A DNA stretch of 64,000 bases from Artemisia argyi (taxonomy: Eukaryota > Streptophyta > Magnoliopsida > Asterales > Asteraceae), in NCBI GenBank assembly GCA_030686995.1, contig JARVZY010002401.1, positions 434,001 to 498,000 on the forward strand. The letters are read 5' to 3'. Under the pieces are notes generated by a model. It searched no databases. It had not been told where the DNA came from and worked only from the letters and a program-made list of their open reading frames with translations. Both the position numbers and the translations under genes were made by a program. Position 1 is the stretch's first letter. Each line of letters begins with the position of its first letter. Shown here piece after piece: positions 34,333-46,452 of the stretch.

Positions 34333-36711
34333 AATACCCTTACACTTGAGATTTGCTTGTCCTCAAGCAAATTCGCTTTTATTCTAATCAAAATACAAGT
34401 TAGTGGTCATTTAACACTAATATAAAAGTAATTACAACAAATAATCGTTCCATTAAAGACCAAAGACAAGCACGGAGGTCATACACTAGCACCTCACAAT
34501 AGTGTTTAGATACTCACATCTCTCGGGTGTAATAAAGTATATATCACAATATGGAAATGGAAAACATCTCTCACTACCTGTCATAGCAAAATAGATTAAC
34601 ATAGGTTTGGGAAAGGATCAAACCTCCACCACTTGGCGTAAGTACCTAGGATAAACTATCAAAGAGGTCTTTTAAAGGGTTATAACGTTAGGTGTAGGGA
34701 TATGGAATACACGGTTTTGTTGGATAAAGGCAATATTTACTGGTGGCGAGTTAATCATCTTGGTTAATTACATGTGCAATATGGCGTTGCTAAGCCAAGA
34801 CTAGACTCGACTTAAGCTAATAAATCAAAATAACAAAAACATAAAATGAAACGGGATGGTAGTCCGTATGTTTTCTCTTTTCTTTTTCTATTTTTTTTTG
34901 TTTTTCTTAATTTTTTCGATTTTTTTTTTTTTTTTACATACTTTACGATAAACTAATCTAATAACTCGAATCAAGATAATCAAAACACTTGGAGTACTTT
35001 TACGTTTAACGCACGTATGGGGGTAATATATGATGTTCTTCCCCATTACTCCATAACATAAGTACTTTACCCATGAGTCCCAATCGTCCCAAAACAATAT
35101 GTACAAGATATGACTCGACTTAGCAACCATGTAATCAATTAGATAATTAACTAAGGGTTTAAACATGTAACAATAATGCACTAAAGATGAGTGCATACAC
35201 GGAAGGCTAAGGCGATTTGGTTGCACATTTGGGTGGGTTGTAACAAATTCTTCCTTTAAGTAAGATGCTTAAAGTTAGAAACGAAAAGATAGGCTCGGAG
35301 GGGTGTACTAGGGCTTTCGTGCACTAAAAATGAGTACAACGCTAAGGTGTGGGAAAAATTAATTGACTTTACTAGCAAAGTAATATGACTTAAATGGTCA
35401 AGTAATTATGATACGGGTATAACACAAGGGTGATCCTAATGCCTCTTATCATGTAGTAAATCCTACTACACGAATGTAGTCTCACTAGCGGTCTTGGGAT
35501 GCATCACTAACGCAAGTTCTAGAATCTAAATGCTACCGGTATACTCATAATCACTAATAGTAAATGCTTTTCCTATCAAATCTAAAGGCGAACCTCACAT
35601 ATTTGGGTGGAAAATATTTATGAATAGTACAGTTTTGTGCTAATCATACAACTCTTATCCATGAGACGCTTGCTATGGCTAAAGCTTCACTCCTAAATGT
35701 TGTTAAAAACTTTAAATTTGGCGCTAAAATTACACTAACAAGTATTTCTCTTAGTTTTATTACATACCTACCATCGAACAAATAATTCAAGTGCAATAGT
35801 ATCCTATAAGGTATCATCATTTACCCTCCCCTTACACTTAGGATGAACATTGTCCCCAATGTTCAATTTAAGAATGTAAAAGTGAAATAGGTAAAAGAAT
35901 GAAAGCAAATACTCCTCTGATTCGTTTGGTGTGGATAGTGTGGTAACAAGGTTAGATCTTCCTCCAAGAAAATGAACATTCAAAGCTTCCCTTCCAGAAA
36001 AATAAATCATCTTCTTGTCATACATAACCTGTTAAACCTGAGAAAACAAACAAGGCAACCTCGTGTAAAATCGACGGCAATCTATATATACTAACAAGTC
36101 CTAGAAAATAATGTAAGATATAATGCTTGTGGAATGAATGTTTGCAGATTTCCTGGAGTTTATAAAACTAAATGATTAACAAAAACTTTAAAACTCCTTT
36201 AGAAAAACAAAACTCACAAAATTTCCAGAATTTTACACGTGACGCCGTCAGGAGTTAACTCCTGACGCCGTCAGAAGTGACCTGCAGAAATCTTTACGTT
36301 AAGTTTCCGGAAAATTTCTAGAAAAACTTATGTCCTACTTCCTGGAAAATCCTGCAAAACATCATTATGACTCGATACAAGCTCTTGAGTCCAACAAGTA
36401 CTAATACACATGTTTATTTAATATTGTAGAGAATCATGATCAGTTTCGTTCTTAAAAACAAATTTGGGGTTTCCCCTTACACTTAGCTTTTGCAAAATAC
36501 CTTTATATGAAGTTAAAACGAAGTTAAACAACAAAATAAAGCATTTTCACAATTTTAGTTTGAAACATGATCTACCAAAAATAAAAATAAAGCTTGCATA
36601 CGGAAGCAAATAACAATCAAATAAATAAAAACACACGAAACATGGGTTGCCTCCCAAGAAGCGCTTTTCTTTATTTACGAGTCTTGTAGCTAGACTCAAG
36701 GTCATGGGCAA
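34333..36711 (-). other. Non-coding 3' internal region of element C
   Basis: Reverse counterpart of 459-2889 and 43971-46452. Holds polypurine-like motifs at 36472-36484 and 35827-35839 as well as the terminal tract at 34333-34347, an A/T-rich run near 34880-34935, and the GGGAGGCAACCC landmark near 36645. No ORF with a recognisable product. Confidence 0.65.
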
Positions 36712-38970
36712 TTACGTGACCACATCGTTGGTCTCATTCTCCAGGTCATCTCCAATCTTAGTTTTGTATTCCGGACCTAGTTGCAAACATTCCTTGTAGA
36801 AACCAAGTATTCTATTCATGACATAATCTACTCCTCTACGTCTATCCATATCATTCCTATAATAAACCGCTTGCTTGTGTTCCTTTTCTATATTTGATAG
36901 AAGGCGGTATTGTTTAACCCTATAGGGCATTTGGTAAGCAATCTCATCGTTCCCTTCCTTGAATCTAACTATCGCTAGGGTCGGGTCATAACTCATCTTA
37001 GAGGCCTCAACAAACGGCTTTCCGAACACTACTTGACTTAGGCAATCATCTATTACCGGACGAGTATCCTCTACTATCACAAAGTCGGTGACATAAGTGG
37101 CGTTTCCTACAAAGACATGTATTCCTTTCACTCTTCCTATAAAGTTGCTCATCCAATTCGTGTTGGGCATCATCCTATACCTAAGTTGCTTCTTCATTAC
37201 CCAATTATAATAGGTCCTAGTCATGATGTTTATAGGAGACCTAAGATCGATGTAAGCTTTCCACACATGCATATGCCCAATGTTGCATGGTATGTTGATG
37301 TTAGAGGGATCACCTACTTTAATAAGGGGTGAACCAAGGATATATGGTGTCTCGGGATCATCGAATAAATCCTTGTGATATTCCCGTTCTTCCTTGGTGG
37401 GCAACTTATCAAAGTACTCTTCTACGTTTTCTACTTCCTCTAACTTTTCTTCCTTAGTATCCTCAACTTCCTTAATCTCACCCCTAGTCCCGGTTTCTAT
37501 TCCAACTTCATCCTTGTCACTTTCTTCCATATTCTTATCTATCGGCTTAATGGGGACAACATTGACAAAGTGGACGTGTTTCGATGATGAGGGGTCCTTA
37601 ATTTGGATTCCGCTATTAGTGTCCCTAGTGTCCTTCCTAGGTGTAGTTAGCACATGGTTGTTGAGGGCTTTCAACAAGTTGTCAATCTTATTGGTCATCT
37701 CCGTTTGTTGTTGATTGAATTCGGTTTCAAACTTAGCTATGTGAGCTTCTTGAGATGCCATGAACTTGGACATCAATCCTTCAAGATTACTGGTACTACC
37801 ATAGTTATTAGAATGATTGTTGTTGAAAGTACGGTTAGCGGGTGGACCGTTTGGTTGGTAATGATTAGGCGGATTGGAAGAATTATTTTGGTTTTGTTTC
37901 CACCTAAGGTTCGGGTGATTTTTCCAAGAAGGGTTGTAGGAATCACCGTAAGGGTTTGGCTCGGGTTTGAAAGTGTACCACTTGTCTCCCACTTCGTCGG
38001 TACGCGAGGATGCGTAGTCCGCAAAAGCTTGTCCGGGGAGTTCCACGCAATCACGAGTGTCACAGGGACCACTACATAATTCGCATGAAGAAGTGATTTT
38101 GTTCACTTGGCTTGAAGACTTAGGAGCTTCGTAGGATTTCATGAGAAACTTGACTTGGTCCTCAAGTTCCATGATCCTACGGTCGGGAGTGCTAGAATTG
38201 TTCAAAGGCAAAGATATTGCCTTGACCGTTTTGTTCAAATCACAGGGATCATTCCAACTTTCGTTTTCATAGAGAGCAAGATCTTCTATGAGTTCCCATG
38301 ATTCTTCCGTACTTAGATCACGTAGCTTGCCACTGGCCGATTGGTCAATGGTTCGCCTTGTAGAGAGGTCGATATGGTCATAGAAGATTTGGACTTTTAG
38401 CCAAAGATCTATGCCATGATGAGGGACTTTTTGGAGTAAGTCCTTGAAACGAGTCCATGCTTCATATAGAGTTTCACCTTGACGTTGTTGGAACATCAAG
38501 ATATCATTTCTAAGCTTGGTAGTTCTCCCCAGTGGGAAAAATTGAGCAAGGAAACGAGCGGTGAGATCATCCCATGAGGTGATGGATCCCGCGGGTAAAC
38601 GTTCAAGCCATTGACTAACTTGATCACGTAGAGAGAATTGGAATCGGCGTAATCAGGTCGACTCTCTAGTTGTAACATCAAGGTCTATAGAATCTACGAT
38701 TTTAAGGAAATCCTTGAGATGTTTATTAGGATCTTCGGAACGAAGTCCATGGAATGCACATCCGCTTTGCACCAACCGGATGGTGTCGGATCGCAAGGGG
38801 GACACATTGGCTCCTTGAGTGAGCTCAATAGTGTTTCGATAGCCTTGGTGGCTAGGACGGGAATACTCTCCTAAGGTTCGGGGCCTAAGAGGTTGGTTTG
38901 CTAGTGGTGGGTTTTGTGGATGGTTTTGTTGTGGTGGGTTGATGGGTTCAAAGATGTTACCACCTTCCAT
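36712..38970 (-). pseudogene. Element C gag plus degenerate protease-like protein, one nonsense codon
   Basis: ATG at 38970 (MEGGNIFEPINPP) to TGA/TAG end at 36712; 105 codons, then TGA at 38653-38655 where element D has CGA, then about 646 further codons in the same frame. The retrotransposon gag domain (about 90-210) has SQWLERLPAGSITSW, LAQFFPLGRT, GETLYEAWTRFKDLL and STEESWELIEDLALY. A zinc-knuckle-like CELCSGPCDTRDC follows, with the usual His replaced by Cys. The acidic KEVEDTKEEKLEEVENVEE segment precedes a protease-like domain whose catalytic region reads YIDLRSPINIM: Asp is kept but the D-x-G is lost. The last 180 residues match the partial protein at 3-458. Gag would build the particle; protease activity looks doubtful. 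Confidence 0.87.
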
Positions 38971-39115
38971 GATGTCGGATGGTAAAAGTTACGAACAAAG
39001 ACACGAAGAAATAAGATAGACTAAAGAAAACCTAAAAATAAAAATAAAATCTTACTAGAAAGGAATCTAGCAAGTAGACCTAATAAAAAGAAATCCTAAC
39101 CTAGGCAATAACTAT

Positions 39116-39134
39116 TCCCCGGGCTGCGGCGCCA
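39116..39134 (-). other. Primer-binding site of element C (tRNA-Asp-like)
   Basis: On the minus strand TGGCGCCGCAGCCCGGGGA, close to the plant tRNA-Asp complement TGGCGCCGTTGCCGGGGA used by Athila elements; six bases beyond the 5' LTR end. Confidence 0.75.
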
Positions 39135-39140
39135 AAAACT

Positions 39141-40564
39141 TGGTACGTGGGAGTCGCACCAGGCTTTACCTCTCGAGGGATCTCGAGAAGCTTACAACCC
39201 CCACCAGGCAGTGTACCTGATCATTGTAGTATAGTATAGTGACAAGTACCGGGGGATTGATCGTTCAACTCAGGAATAGTGTCGCTAGGATTAGAAAGCC
39301 TAAAAACTAGGTCTAGAGGTGAGGGATGATTCTTTTTGTATTTTTTTTATATTTTATAAAAGCAAGTAAAATCTCGATTTTTGAAAGAGTGGGCGGAATT
39401 AGTTGCTAGCCAACTAACCCAATTAACTACAAATTCAATCAAAATTAAATAACAGAAATGAAAATGAAACTAATTATACTAGTGGTGTAAACAATGATAG
39501 GGAAACTTATGTTTACTTAAGTTTCATTACTCCCTAGATATCTTTTACATGTTGATAGCTTGTTACAATTGCATGAATGACGGGTCATATTCCTTAATAC
39601 TAGTCGTAGGGTCATGTACAATATTCTCTAACTCTATAGGATCTTACTTCACTCCTATGTCGAGCCGTTAGAAGCTCCTAACATGGGATCATTAGAATTC
39701 TCCTATGCATTAAATACAACCAAAAATCGTAGTACACCTCTGATCATGTTTCTTAAGACGTTACCAATGGAAGTCTGCCAGTTTTCTTAAGCCTAACATC
39801 GAATACAATCATCCGTAACAATTATAAACAAACAATCAACCCATAATTAACATCTAGGTTTCACTACATCTAAGCAAACACAAAAGAGATCTAGCCGAGC
39901 ATGTTAAATTGAAGACAAGTGTAAGATATATTCAAGCAATACATAGACATATTGATTGAATTGAAAGAGTACTTATCTCAAATTGAACATGAAAGTTTCA
40001 AAGGGTTGAAACCCTTGAAAAAGCTGGAAAATTCGACCTAGGGTTTTTTCCCTCAAAGTTGCACACTAATGAATAAAATTTGGAAAACTATATATAGATA
40101 ATACAGGGTGACGGCGTCATGTGTAAACATGTGACGCCGCTAACTCACCGCCTATAATGAAATCGGATTGACTAGATCCACTTTTGACGCCGTCATGTGT
40201 AAATTTTTCTGGGCCGTCACTAATACTTGGACCATGACGGCCTTTGGTGACGCCGTCATCTCCAATGCACAAAACTCTCTGGATTGTCACGTGTATTGTC
40301 CACTTCCACCTCTTGTATTACTCTTGACGTCGTCATTAAGGAACATGTGACGCGGTCAGGTACTGTTCCCAGCAAGGAAAATTAAGACTTTGCCGTTTTC
40401 TTCACTTTTATGCTCCAAAAACGTCCAAAATGCTTCTTTTTCCAGATTTCACTCCAAAAGTACCTAAAATGACAAAAGGAACGATTTAGGGCAATATATG
40501 ATCAAATAAATTCGAATTCGGGTTTAAATGACCCCTTAAAAACGGTTCATTTTGCGCCTCATCT
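39141..40564 (-). repeat. 5' LTR of element C
   Basis: 1424 bp. TATA-like TATATATAG on the minus strand near 40092-40100, directly beside the TGACG-palindrome cluster (about 40105-40362). Confidence 0.9.
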
Positions 40565-40569
40565 TTAGG

Positions 40570-41238
40570 CTTAAGAAAACTGGCAGACTTCCATTGGTAA
40601 CTTGCTTGAACGTCTTAAGAAACAAGATCGGAGGTGTACTACGATTTTTGGTTGTATTTAATGTATAAGTGAATTCTAATGATCCCATGTTAGGAGCTTT
40701 TAGTTGGCTCGACATAGGAGTGAAGTAGGATCTTATAGAGTTAGGGAATATTGTACACGGCCCTACGACTAGTATTAAGGAATATAACCCGTCATCCATG
40801 CAATTGTAACAAGCTAATCAACCGGTAAAAGATATCTAGGGAGTAATGAAATCTAAGTAAACACAACTTTTCTCATTTTTGTTTCCACCACCTTAGTATT
40901 TAGTTTAATTTTAATTTCTTTTATTTTATTTTGATTGCATCTTTAGTTAATTGGGTTAGTTGGCTAGCAACTAATTCCGCCAACTCTTTTAAAACCCGAG
41001 ATTTTACTTGCTTTCCATAAAATATAAAAATACAAAAAGAATCATCGCTCACCTCTAGACCTAGTTTAGTAGGCTTTCTAATCCTAGCGACACTATTCCT
41101 GAGTTGAACGATCAATCCCCCGGTACTTGTCACTATACTATACTACAACGATCAGGTACACTGCCTGGCGGGGATTGCAAGCTTCTCAAGATCCCTTGAG
41201 AGGTAAAACCTGTTGCGAGGGCGCAATCCCACGTATCA
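40570..41238 (+). repeat. 5' LTR of element D, right part
   Basis: Remaining 669 bp of the split LTR, ending CCCACGTATCA. Carries the reverse-strand tRNA-Asp-like stretch at 41124-41151. Confidence 0.88.
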
Positions 41239-41244
41239 AGTTTT

Positions 41245-41263
41245 TAGCGCCGCAGCCCGGGAA
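41245..41263 (+). other. Primer-binding site of element D (tRNA-Asp-like)
   Basis: TAGCGCCGCAGCCCGGGAA, a slightly more altered form of the site in element C, six bases inside the 5' LTR. Confidence 0.7.
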
Positions 41264-41406
41264 ATAGTTATTGTCTATGTTAGAATTTCTTTTTATTAGG
41301 TTTACTTGCTAGATTCCTTTCTAGTAAGATTTTTATTTTTATTAGGTTTTCTTTAGTCTATCTTATTTCTTTGTTTCTTTGTTCGTAACCTTTACCATCT
41401 GACGTC

Positions 41407-43970
41407 ATGGAAGGTGGTAATATCTTTGAACTCATCAACCCACCACAACAAAACCACCCACAAAACCCACCACCATCAAACCAACCTCCTAGACCCCGAA
41501 TTTAGGAGAGTATTCCCGTCCTAGCCACCAAGGCTATCGAAACACCATTGAGCTCACTCAAGGAGCCAATGTGTCCCCCTTGCGATCCGACACCATCATG
41601 TTGGTGCAAAGCGGATGTGCATTTCATAGACTTCGTTTCGAAGATCCTAATCAACATCTCAAGGATTTCCTAAAAATCATAGATTCCATAGACCTTGATG
41701 TTGCAACTAGAGAGTCGACCCGATTACGTCTATTCCAATTCTCTCTACGTGACCAAGCTAGTCAATGGCTTGAACGTTTACCCGCGGGATCCATCACCTA
41801 TTAGGATGATCTCACTTCTCGTTTCCTTGCTCAATTTTTCCCACTCGGGAGAACTACCAGGCTTAGAAATGATATCTTGATGTTTCAACAACGTCAAGGT
41901 GAAACTCTCTATGAAGCATGGACTCGTTTCAAGGACTTACTCCAAAAAGTCCCTCATCATGGCATAGATCTTTGGCTCCAAGTCCAAATCTTCTATGACC
42001 ATATCGATCTCTCCACAAGGCGAACCATTGACCAATTGGCCGGTGGCAAACTACATGATTTAAGTGCGGAAGAATCATGGGAACTCATAGAAGATCTTGC
42101 TCTCTATGACAACGAAAGTTGGAATGATCCCCGTGACTTGAACAAAACGGTCAAGGCAATATCTTTGCCTTCGAACAATTCTAACACTCCCGACCGTAGG
42201 ATCATGGAACTTGAGGATCAAGTCAAGTTTCTCATGAAATCCTACAAAGCTCCTAAGCCTTCAAGCCAAGTGAACAAAATCACTTCTTCATGCGAATTAT
42301 GTAGTGGTCCCCATGACACTCTTGATTGCGTGGAACTCCCCGGACAAGCTTTTGTGGATTACGCATCCTCGCGTACCGACGAAGCAGGAGACAAGTGGTA
42401 CACTTTCAAACCCGAGCAAAACCCTTATGGTGATTCCTACAATCCTTCTTGGAAAAATCACCCGAACCTTAGGTGGAAACAAAACCAAAACATGACCCAA
42501 AACAATTCTTCCAATCCACCTAATCGTTACCAACCAAGCGGTCCACCCTCTTACTGTACTTTCAACAACAATCCTTCCAATAACTATGGTGGTACCAATA
42601 ATCTTGAAGGATTGATGTCCAAGTTTATGGCATCTCAAGAAGCTCGCATATCTAAGTTTGAAGCCAATTTCAAACGAAAGCAAAGTGAGATGACCAATAA
42701 AATTGACACATTGTTGAAAGTTCTAAATGACCGAGAAATAGGAGCACTCCCAAGCGACACGGTCAAGAACCCAAAACTAAACATTAATGCCATATCATCG
42801 GTTTCGTCACCTACTTCTTGTCCACAATACTATTCGGTCAAAGCAATGAACACGTGTTTCAAGCAAACCCAAATTCTTCAAAAAGACCAATTGAATAAAA
42901 CATCCGATATTAAACAGGTCGATAACATAGTTGAAACACCTCCTACACAAGACCTTGACGATGAATTCAAGGAGCTCCACCTTGAACGCCCCGTCATTGA
43001 TGTCTTAGCCCGTGCTCCCTACTATAGTGCCCTCCTAGAAAAATATGAGAAACTTAAATTGGGTAAAAATAGGACCGCCTTCGTTTAAAACAAGTTGCCT
43101 AAGAAGCTTGATGATCCGGGTATATTTGTTTTGCCTTGTAAGATAGGAAAATCAGAAGCTTTCGACATACTAGCCGACTTAGGATCAAGCCTCAACTTGA
43201 TTCCCTTATCCCTTTTCGCCACTCTTAAGTTAAGAAAGTTAGAGGAGACGGAAGTAATAATTGGTCTAGCGGATGGAAGTGTTGCCCGCCCAGTTGGAAT
43301 GATCAAGGATGTAGTAGTTCACATAGGAAGATTGACTATCTTAGCGGATTTTCGTGTCCTAGATATGGTTAGTGATACTACATGCCCATTGTTAGTAGGA
43401 AGTGGATTTTTAGCAACCGCTAGTGCCATGATAGATTGTAAGGAGTCTAAGATAGCGGTAGGAGATGGTGAGACTTGGTCGGTTTATGATGTTAAGAAGC
43501 ATAGATACGATTGTGAGGACGAACCGACACTACATTGGGTACAGATGAATAGGAGACCATCTAGATATGGACCTTGGATAGAAAGGAACTTTATAGGACC
43601 TCAACGCCCATTCTATCTAGAAAAAGATTTCATTGATAAGACACATTCGGTGGAACAACTCATAGCTAGAGATGAGGAACTAAACCCTTTTAAGGATCCC
43701 CTAGTCCTTAGGAAAATGATTGAGTTCTTAAGCGTAATGCCTATCAACCTAGAGATGAACATGTGGAAAAGGGAAGGGGATAAGTGTAAATGGAATTGGG
43801 ACAAGCCACCTAAGGAAGGTGACGGATCATGGCATATGAAGATGATTCTATGTGATCCGGATGGAGAAAAGTTTGAGAAGTCATACCGTACCAAGAAAAT
43901 CGATAGGAAATTGAAACCTAAGTTTGATCCCAAGGATGTCCTCGACGAGGAGCTCACACATATAGGATAG
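41407..43970 (+). pseudogene. Element D gag plus Athila-type protease, three breaks
   Basis: ATG at 41407 (MEGGNIFEL). Breaks: a 1-bp deletion near 41497 (element C keeps the frame there), TAG at 41802-41804 where C has TGG, and TAA at 43086-43088 where the family has a sense codon before NKLPKKL. The gag domain matches C closely (FQQRQGETLYEAWTRFKDLL; intact CCHC-like knuckle CELCSGPHDTLDC). Beyond about 42730 the protein differs from C: it has the usual Athila linker (GALPSDTVKNP), then KLPKKLDDPGIFVLPCKIG and the protease core ADLGSSLNLIPLSLF with D-L-G, GLADGS and the flap-region PLLVGSGFLATA. The C-terminal 150 residues are of the DGSWHMKM type with no known function. No RT follows. The stops make it dead as read. 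Confidence 0.87.
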
Positions 43971-46452
43971 CCCATGACCTTGAGTCTAGCTACAAGACTC
44001 TTAAATAAAGAAAAACGCTTCTTGAGAGGCAACCCATGTTTTGTGTGTTTTTATTTGTTTGATTTTATTTGTTTTCGTATGCATGTTTTATTTTTATTGT
44101 TGGTAGATCATGTTTCAAATTAAATTGTGAAAATGCTTTATTTTGTTTTTAACTTCGTCTTAATTACATATAAAGGTATTTAGCAAAAGCTAAGTGTAAG
44201 GGAGATCCAAATTTGTTTATAAGAACGAAAATGAGCATGATTCGCCACAATATTAAATGAGCATGTATATTAGTAATTGTTTGAGTCAAATGCTTGTATC
44301 GAGTCATAATGATGTTTTGCAGGATTTTTCAGGAAATAAGGCATAAGTTTTTCCAGAAATTTTCCGGAAACTTAACATAAGATTTTTCCAGGAACATTCT
44401 AACGGTGTCAGGAGTCATAACCTGACGGCGTCAGGTACTAAAATTCTGAAAAATTTTGCGAGTTTTGTTTAAACCGGTGTCTTAAAGTTTTTGTTGATTC
44501 TTTAGTTTTATAAACTCCATAAAATCTGCAAACATTCATTCCACAAGCATTATATCCCTTTAATTCCTAGAAAGCAACATTAAGATATATATGCTATTTT
44601 TTCTAGGATTTGTTAGTATATATAGATTGCCGCCGATTTTACGCGAGGTTTGCCTTGATTGTTTTCTCAGGTTTAATAGGTTATATATGACAAGAAGATG
44701 ATTTATATTTCTGGAGGGAAGCTTTCAACGTTCATTTTCTTGGAGGAAGATCTAACCTTGTTGACACACTATCCACATCGAACGAATCAGGGGAGTATTT
44801 GTTTTCATTCTTTTACCTGTTTTACTTTTACATCATTTAATTGAACATTGCGGACAATGTTCATCCTAAGTGTAAGGGGAGGGTAAATGATGATACCTTA
44901 TAGGATACTATTGCACTTGAGTTTGTTTGTTTGATAGTAAGTGTGTAATAAAACTAAGAGAAATACTTGTTAGTGCAATTTTAGCGCCAAATTTAAAATT
45001 TTTTACAACATTTAGGAGCGAAACTTTAGCCTTAACAAGCGTCTCATGGATAGGAGTTGTATGACTAGCACAAAATCGTACCATTCAGAAAAATTTTCCA
45101 CCCAAATATGTGAGGTTCGCCTTTAGATTTGATAGGAAAAGAATTTATTATTAGTGCTTATGAGTGTACCGGTAGCATTTGGATTCTAGAACTTGTGTTA
45201 GTGATGCATCCCGAGACCGCTAGTAAGACTACATTCGTGTAGTAGGATTTACTACATGATAAGAGGCATTAGGATCACCCTTGTGTTATACCCGTATCAT
45301 AATTACTTGACCATTTAAGTCATATTACTTGACTAACAAAGTCAATTAATTTTTCCCACACCTTAGCGTTGTACTCATTTTTAGTACACGATACCCCTAG
45401 TATACCCCTCCGAGCCTATCTTTTCGTTTCTAACTTTAAGCATCTTACTTAAAGGAAGAATTTGTTACAACCCAACCAAATGTGCAACCAAATTGCCATA
45501 GCCTTCCGTGTATGCACTCATCTTTAGTGCATTATTGTTATTTGTTTAAACCCTTAGTTAATTATCTAATTGATTACATGGTTGCTGAGTCGAGTCATAT
45601 CTTGTACATATTGTTTTGTGATGATTGAGACTCATGGGTAAAGTACTAGTGTAATGGGTAAGAACATCAAATTATTACCCCCATATGTGCGTTAATCTTA
45701 AAAAATACTCAAAGTGTTTTGATTATCTTGATTCGAGTCACTAGAGTAGTTTATTGTAAAGTATGTAAAAATTCAAATGTAAGGGGATGTAACTCCCCTA
45801 TGATATATTATTTTGGATGGTAGGGTAAAAGTGTATGTAAAAAAAAAAAATCGAAAAAATCAAGAAAAAGAAAAAAAAAATAGAAAAAAGAAAAAGAGAA
45901 AAACATACGGACTACCATCCCGTTTCATTCTATGTTTGTTTTAAGTTTATGTTATTTTTGATTTATTAGCTTAAGTCGAGTCGAGTCTTGGCTTAGCAAC
46001 GCCATATTGTACATGTAATTAACCAAGATGATTAACTCGCCACCAGTAAATATTGCCTTTATCCAACAAAACCATGTTTTCCATATCCATACACCTAACG
46101 TTATAACCCTTCAAAAGACCTCTTTGATAGTTTATCCAGGTGCTTAAGCCAAGTGGTGGAGGTTTGATCCTTTCCCAAGCCTATGGTAATCTATTTGCTA
46201 TGACAGGTAGTGAGAGATGTTTTCCATTTCCTTATTGTGATATATACTTTATTACACCCGAGAGATGTGAGTATCTAAACACTATTTGTGAGGTGCTAGT
46301 GTATGACCTCCGTGCTTGTTTTTGGTTTTTAGTGGAACGATTATTTGTTGTAATTACTTTTATATTAGTGTTAAATGACCCCTAACTTGTATTTTGATTA
46401 GAATAAAAGCGCATTTGCTTGAGGACAAGCAAATATCAAGTGTAAGGGTATT
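43971..46452 (+). other. Non-coding 3' internal region of element D
   Basis: Counterpart of 459-2889. Starts with the shared CCATGACCTTGAGTCTAGC block and AGAGGCAACCC landmark. Polypurine-like motifs at 44192, 44868 and 45775, terminal tract 46438-46452; A-rich interrupted run at about 45838-45905. Confidence 0.65.

Larger units (their letters stand above)
32905..40564 (-). mobile_element. Element C: gag-only Athila-like LTR retrotransposon nested in element D
   Basis: 7660 bp, opposite in orientation to D. LTRs at 39141-40564 (5') and 32905-34332 (3'), flanked by TTAGG (32900-32904 and 40565-40569). The sequence on either side joins to a continuous D LTR, as seen by comparison with 47220-47245. 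The outer bases are slightly altered: the 5' LTR has TGGTACG for TGATACG and ends ATCT for ATCA. Only a gag/protease-like gene is present. Confidence 0.92.

Noticed and set aside
46140..46385. Small protein-coding gene conserved in elements A and D (also 2619-2822)
   Set aside because: The reading frame is not kept in element C and start sites differ; conservation is at DNA level as for the rest of the non-coding tail.
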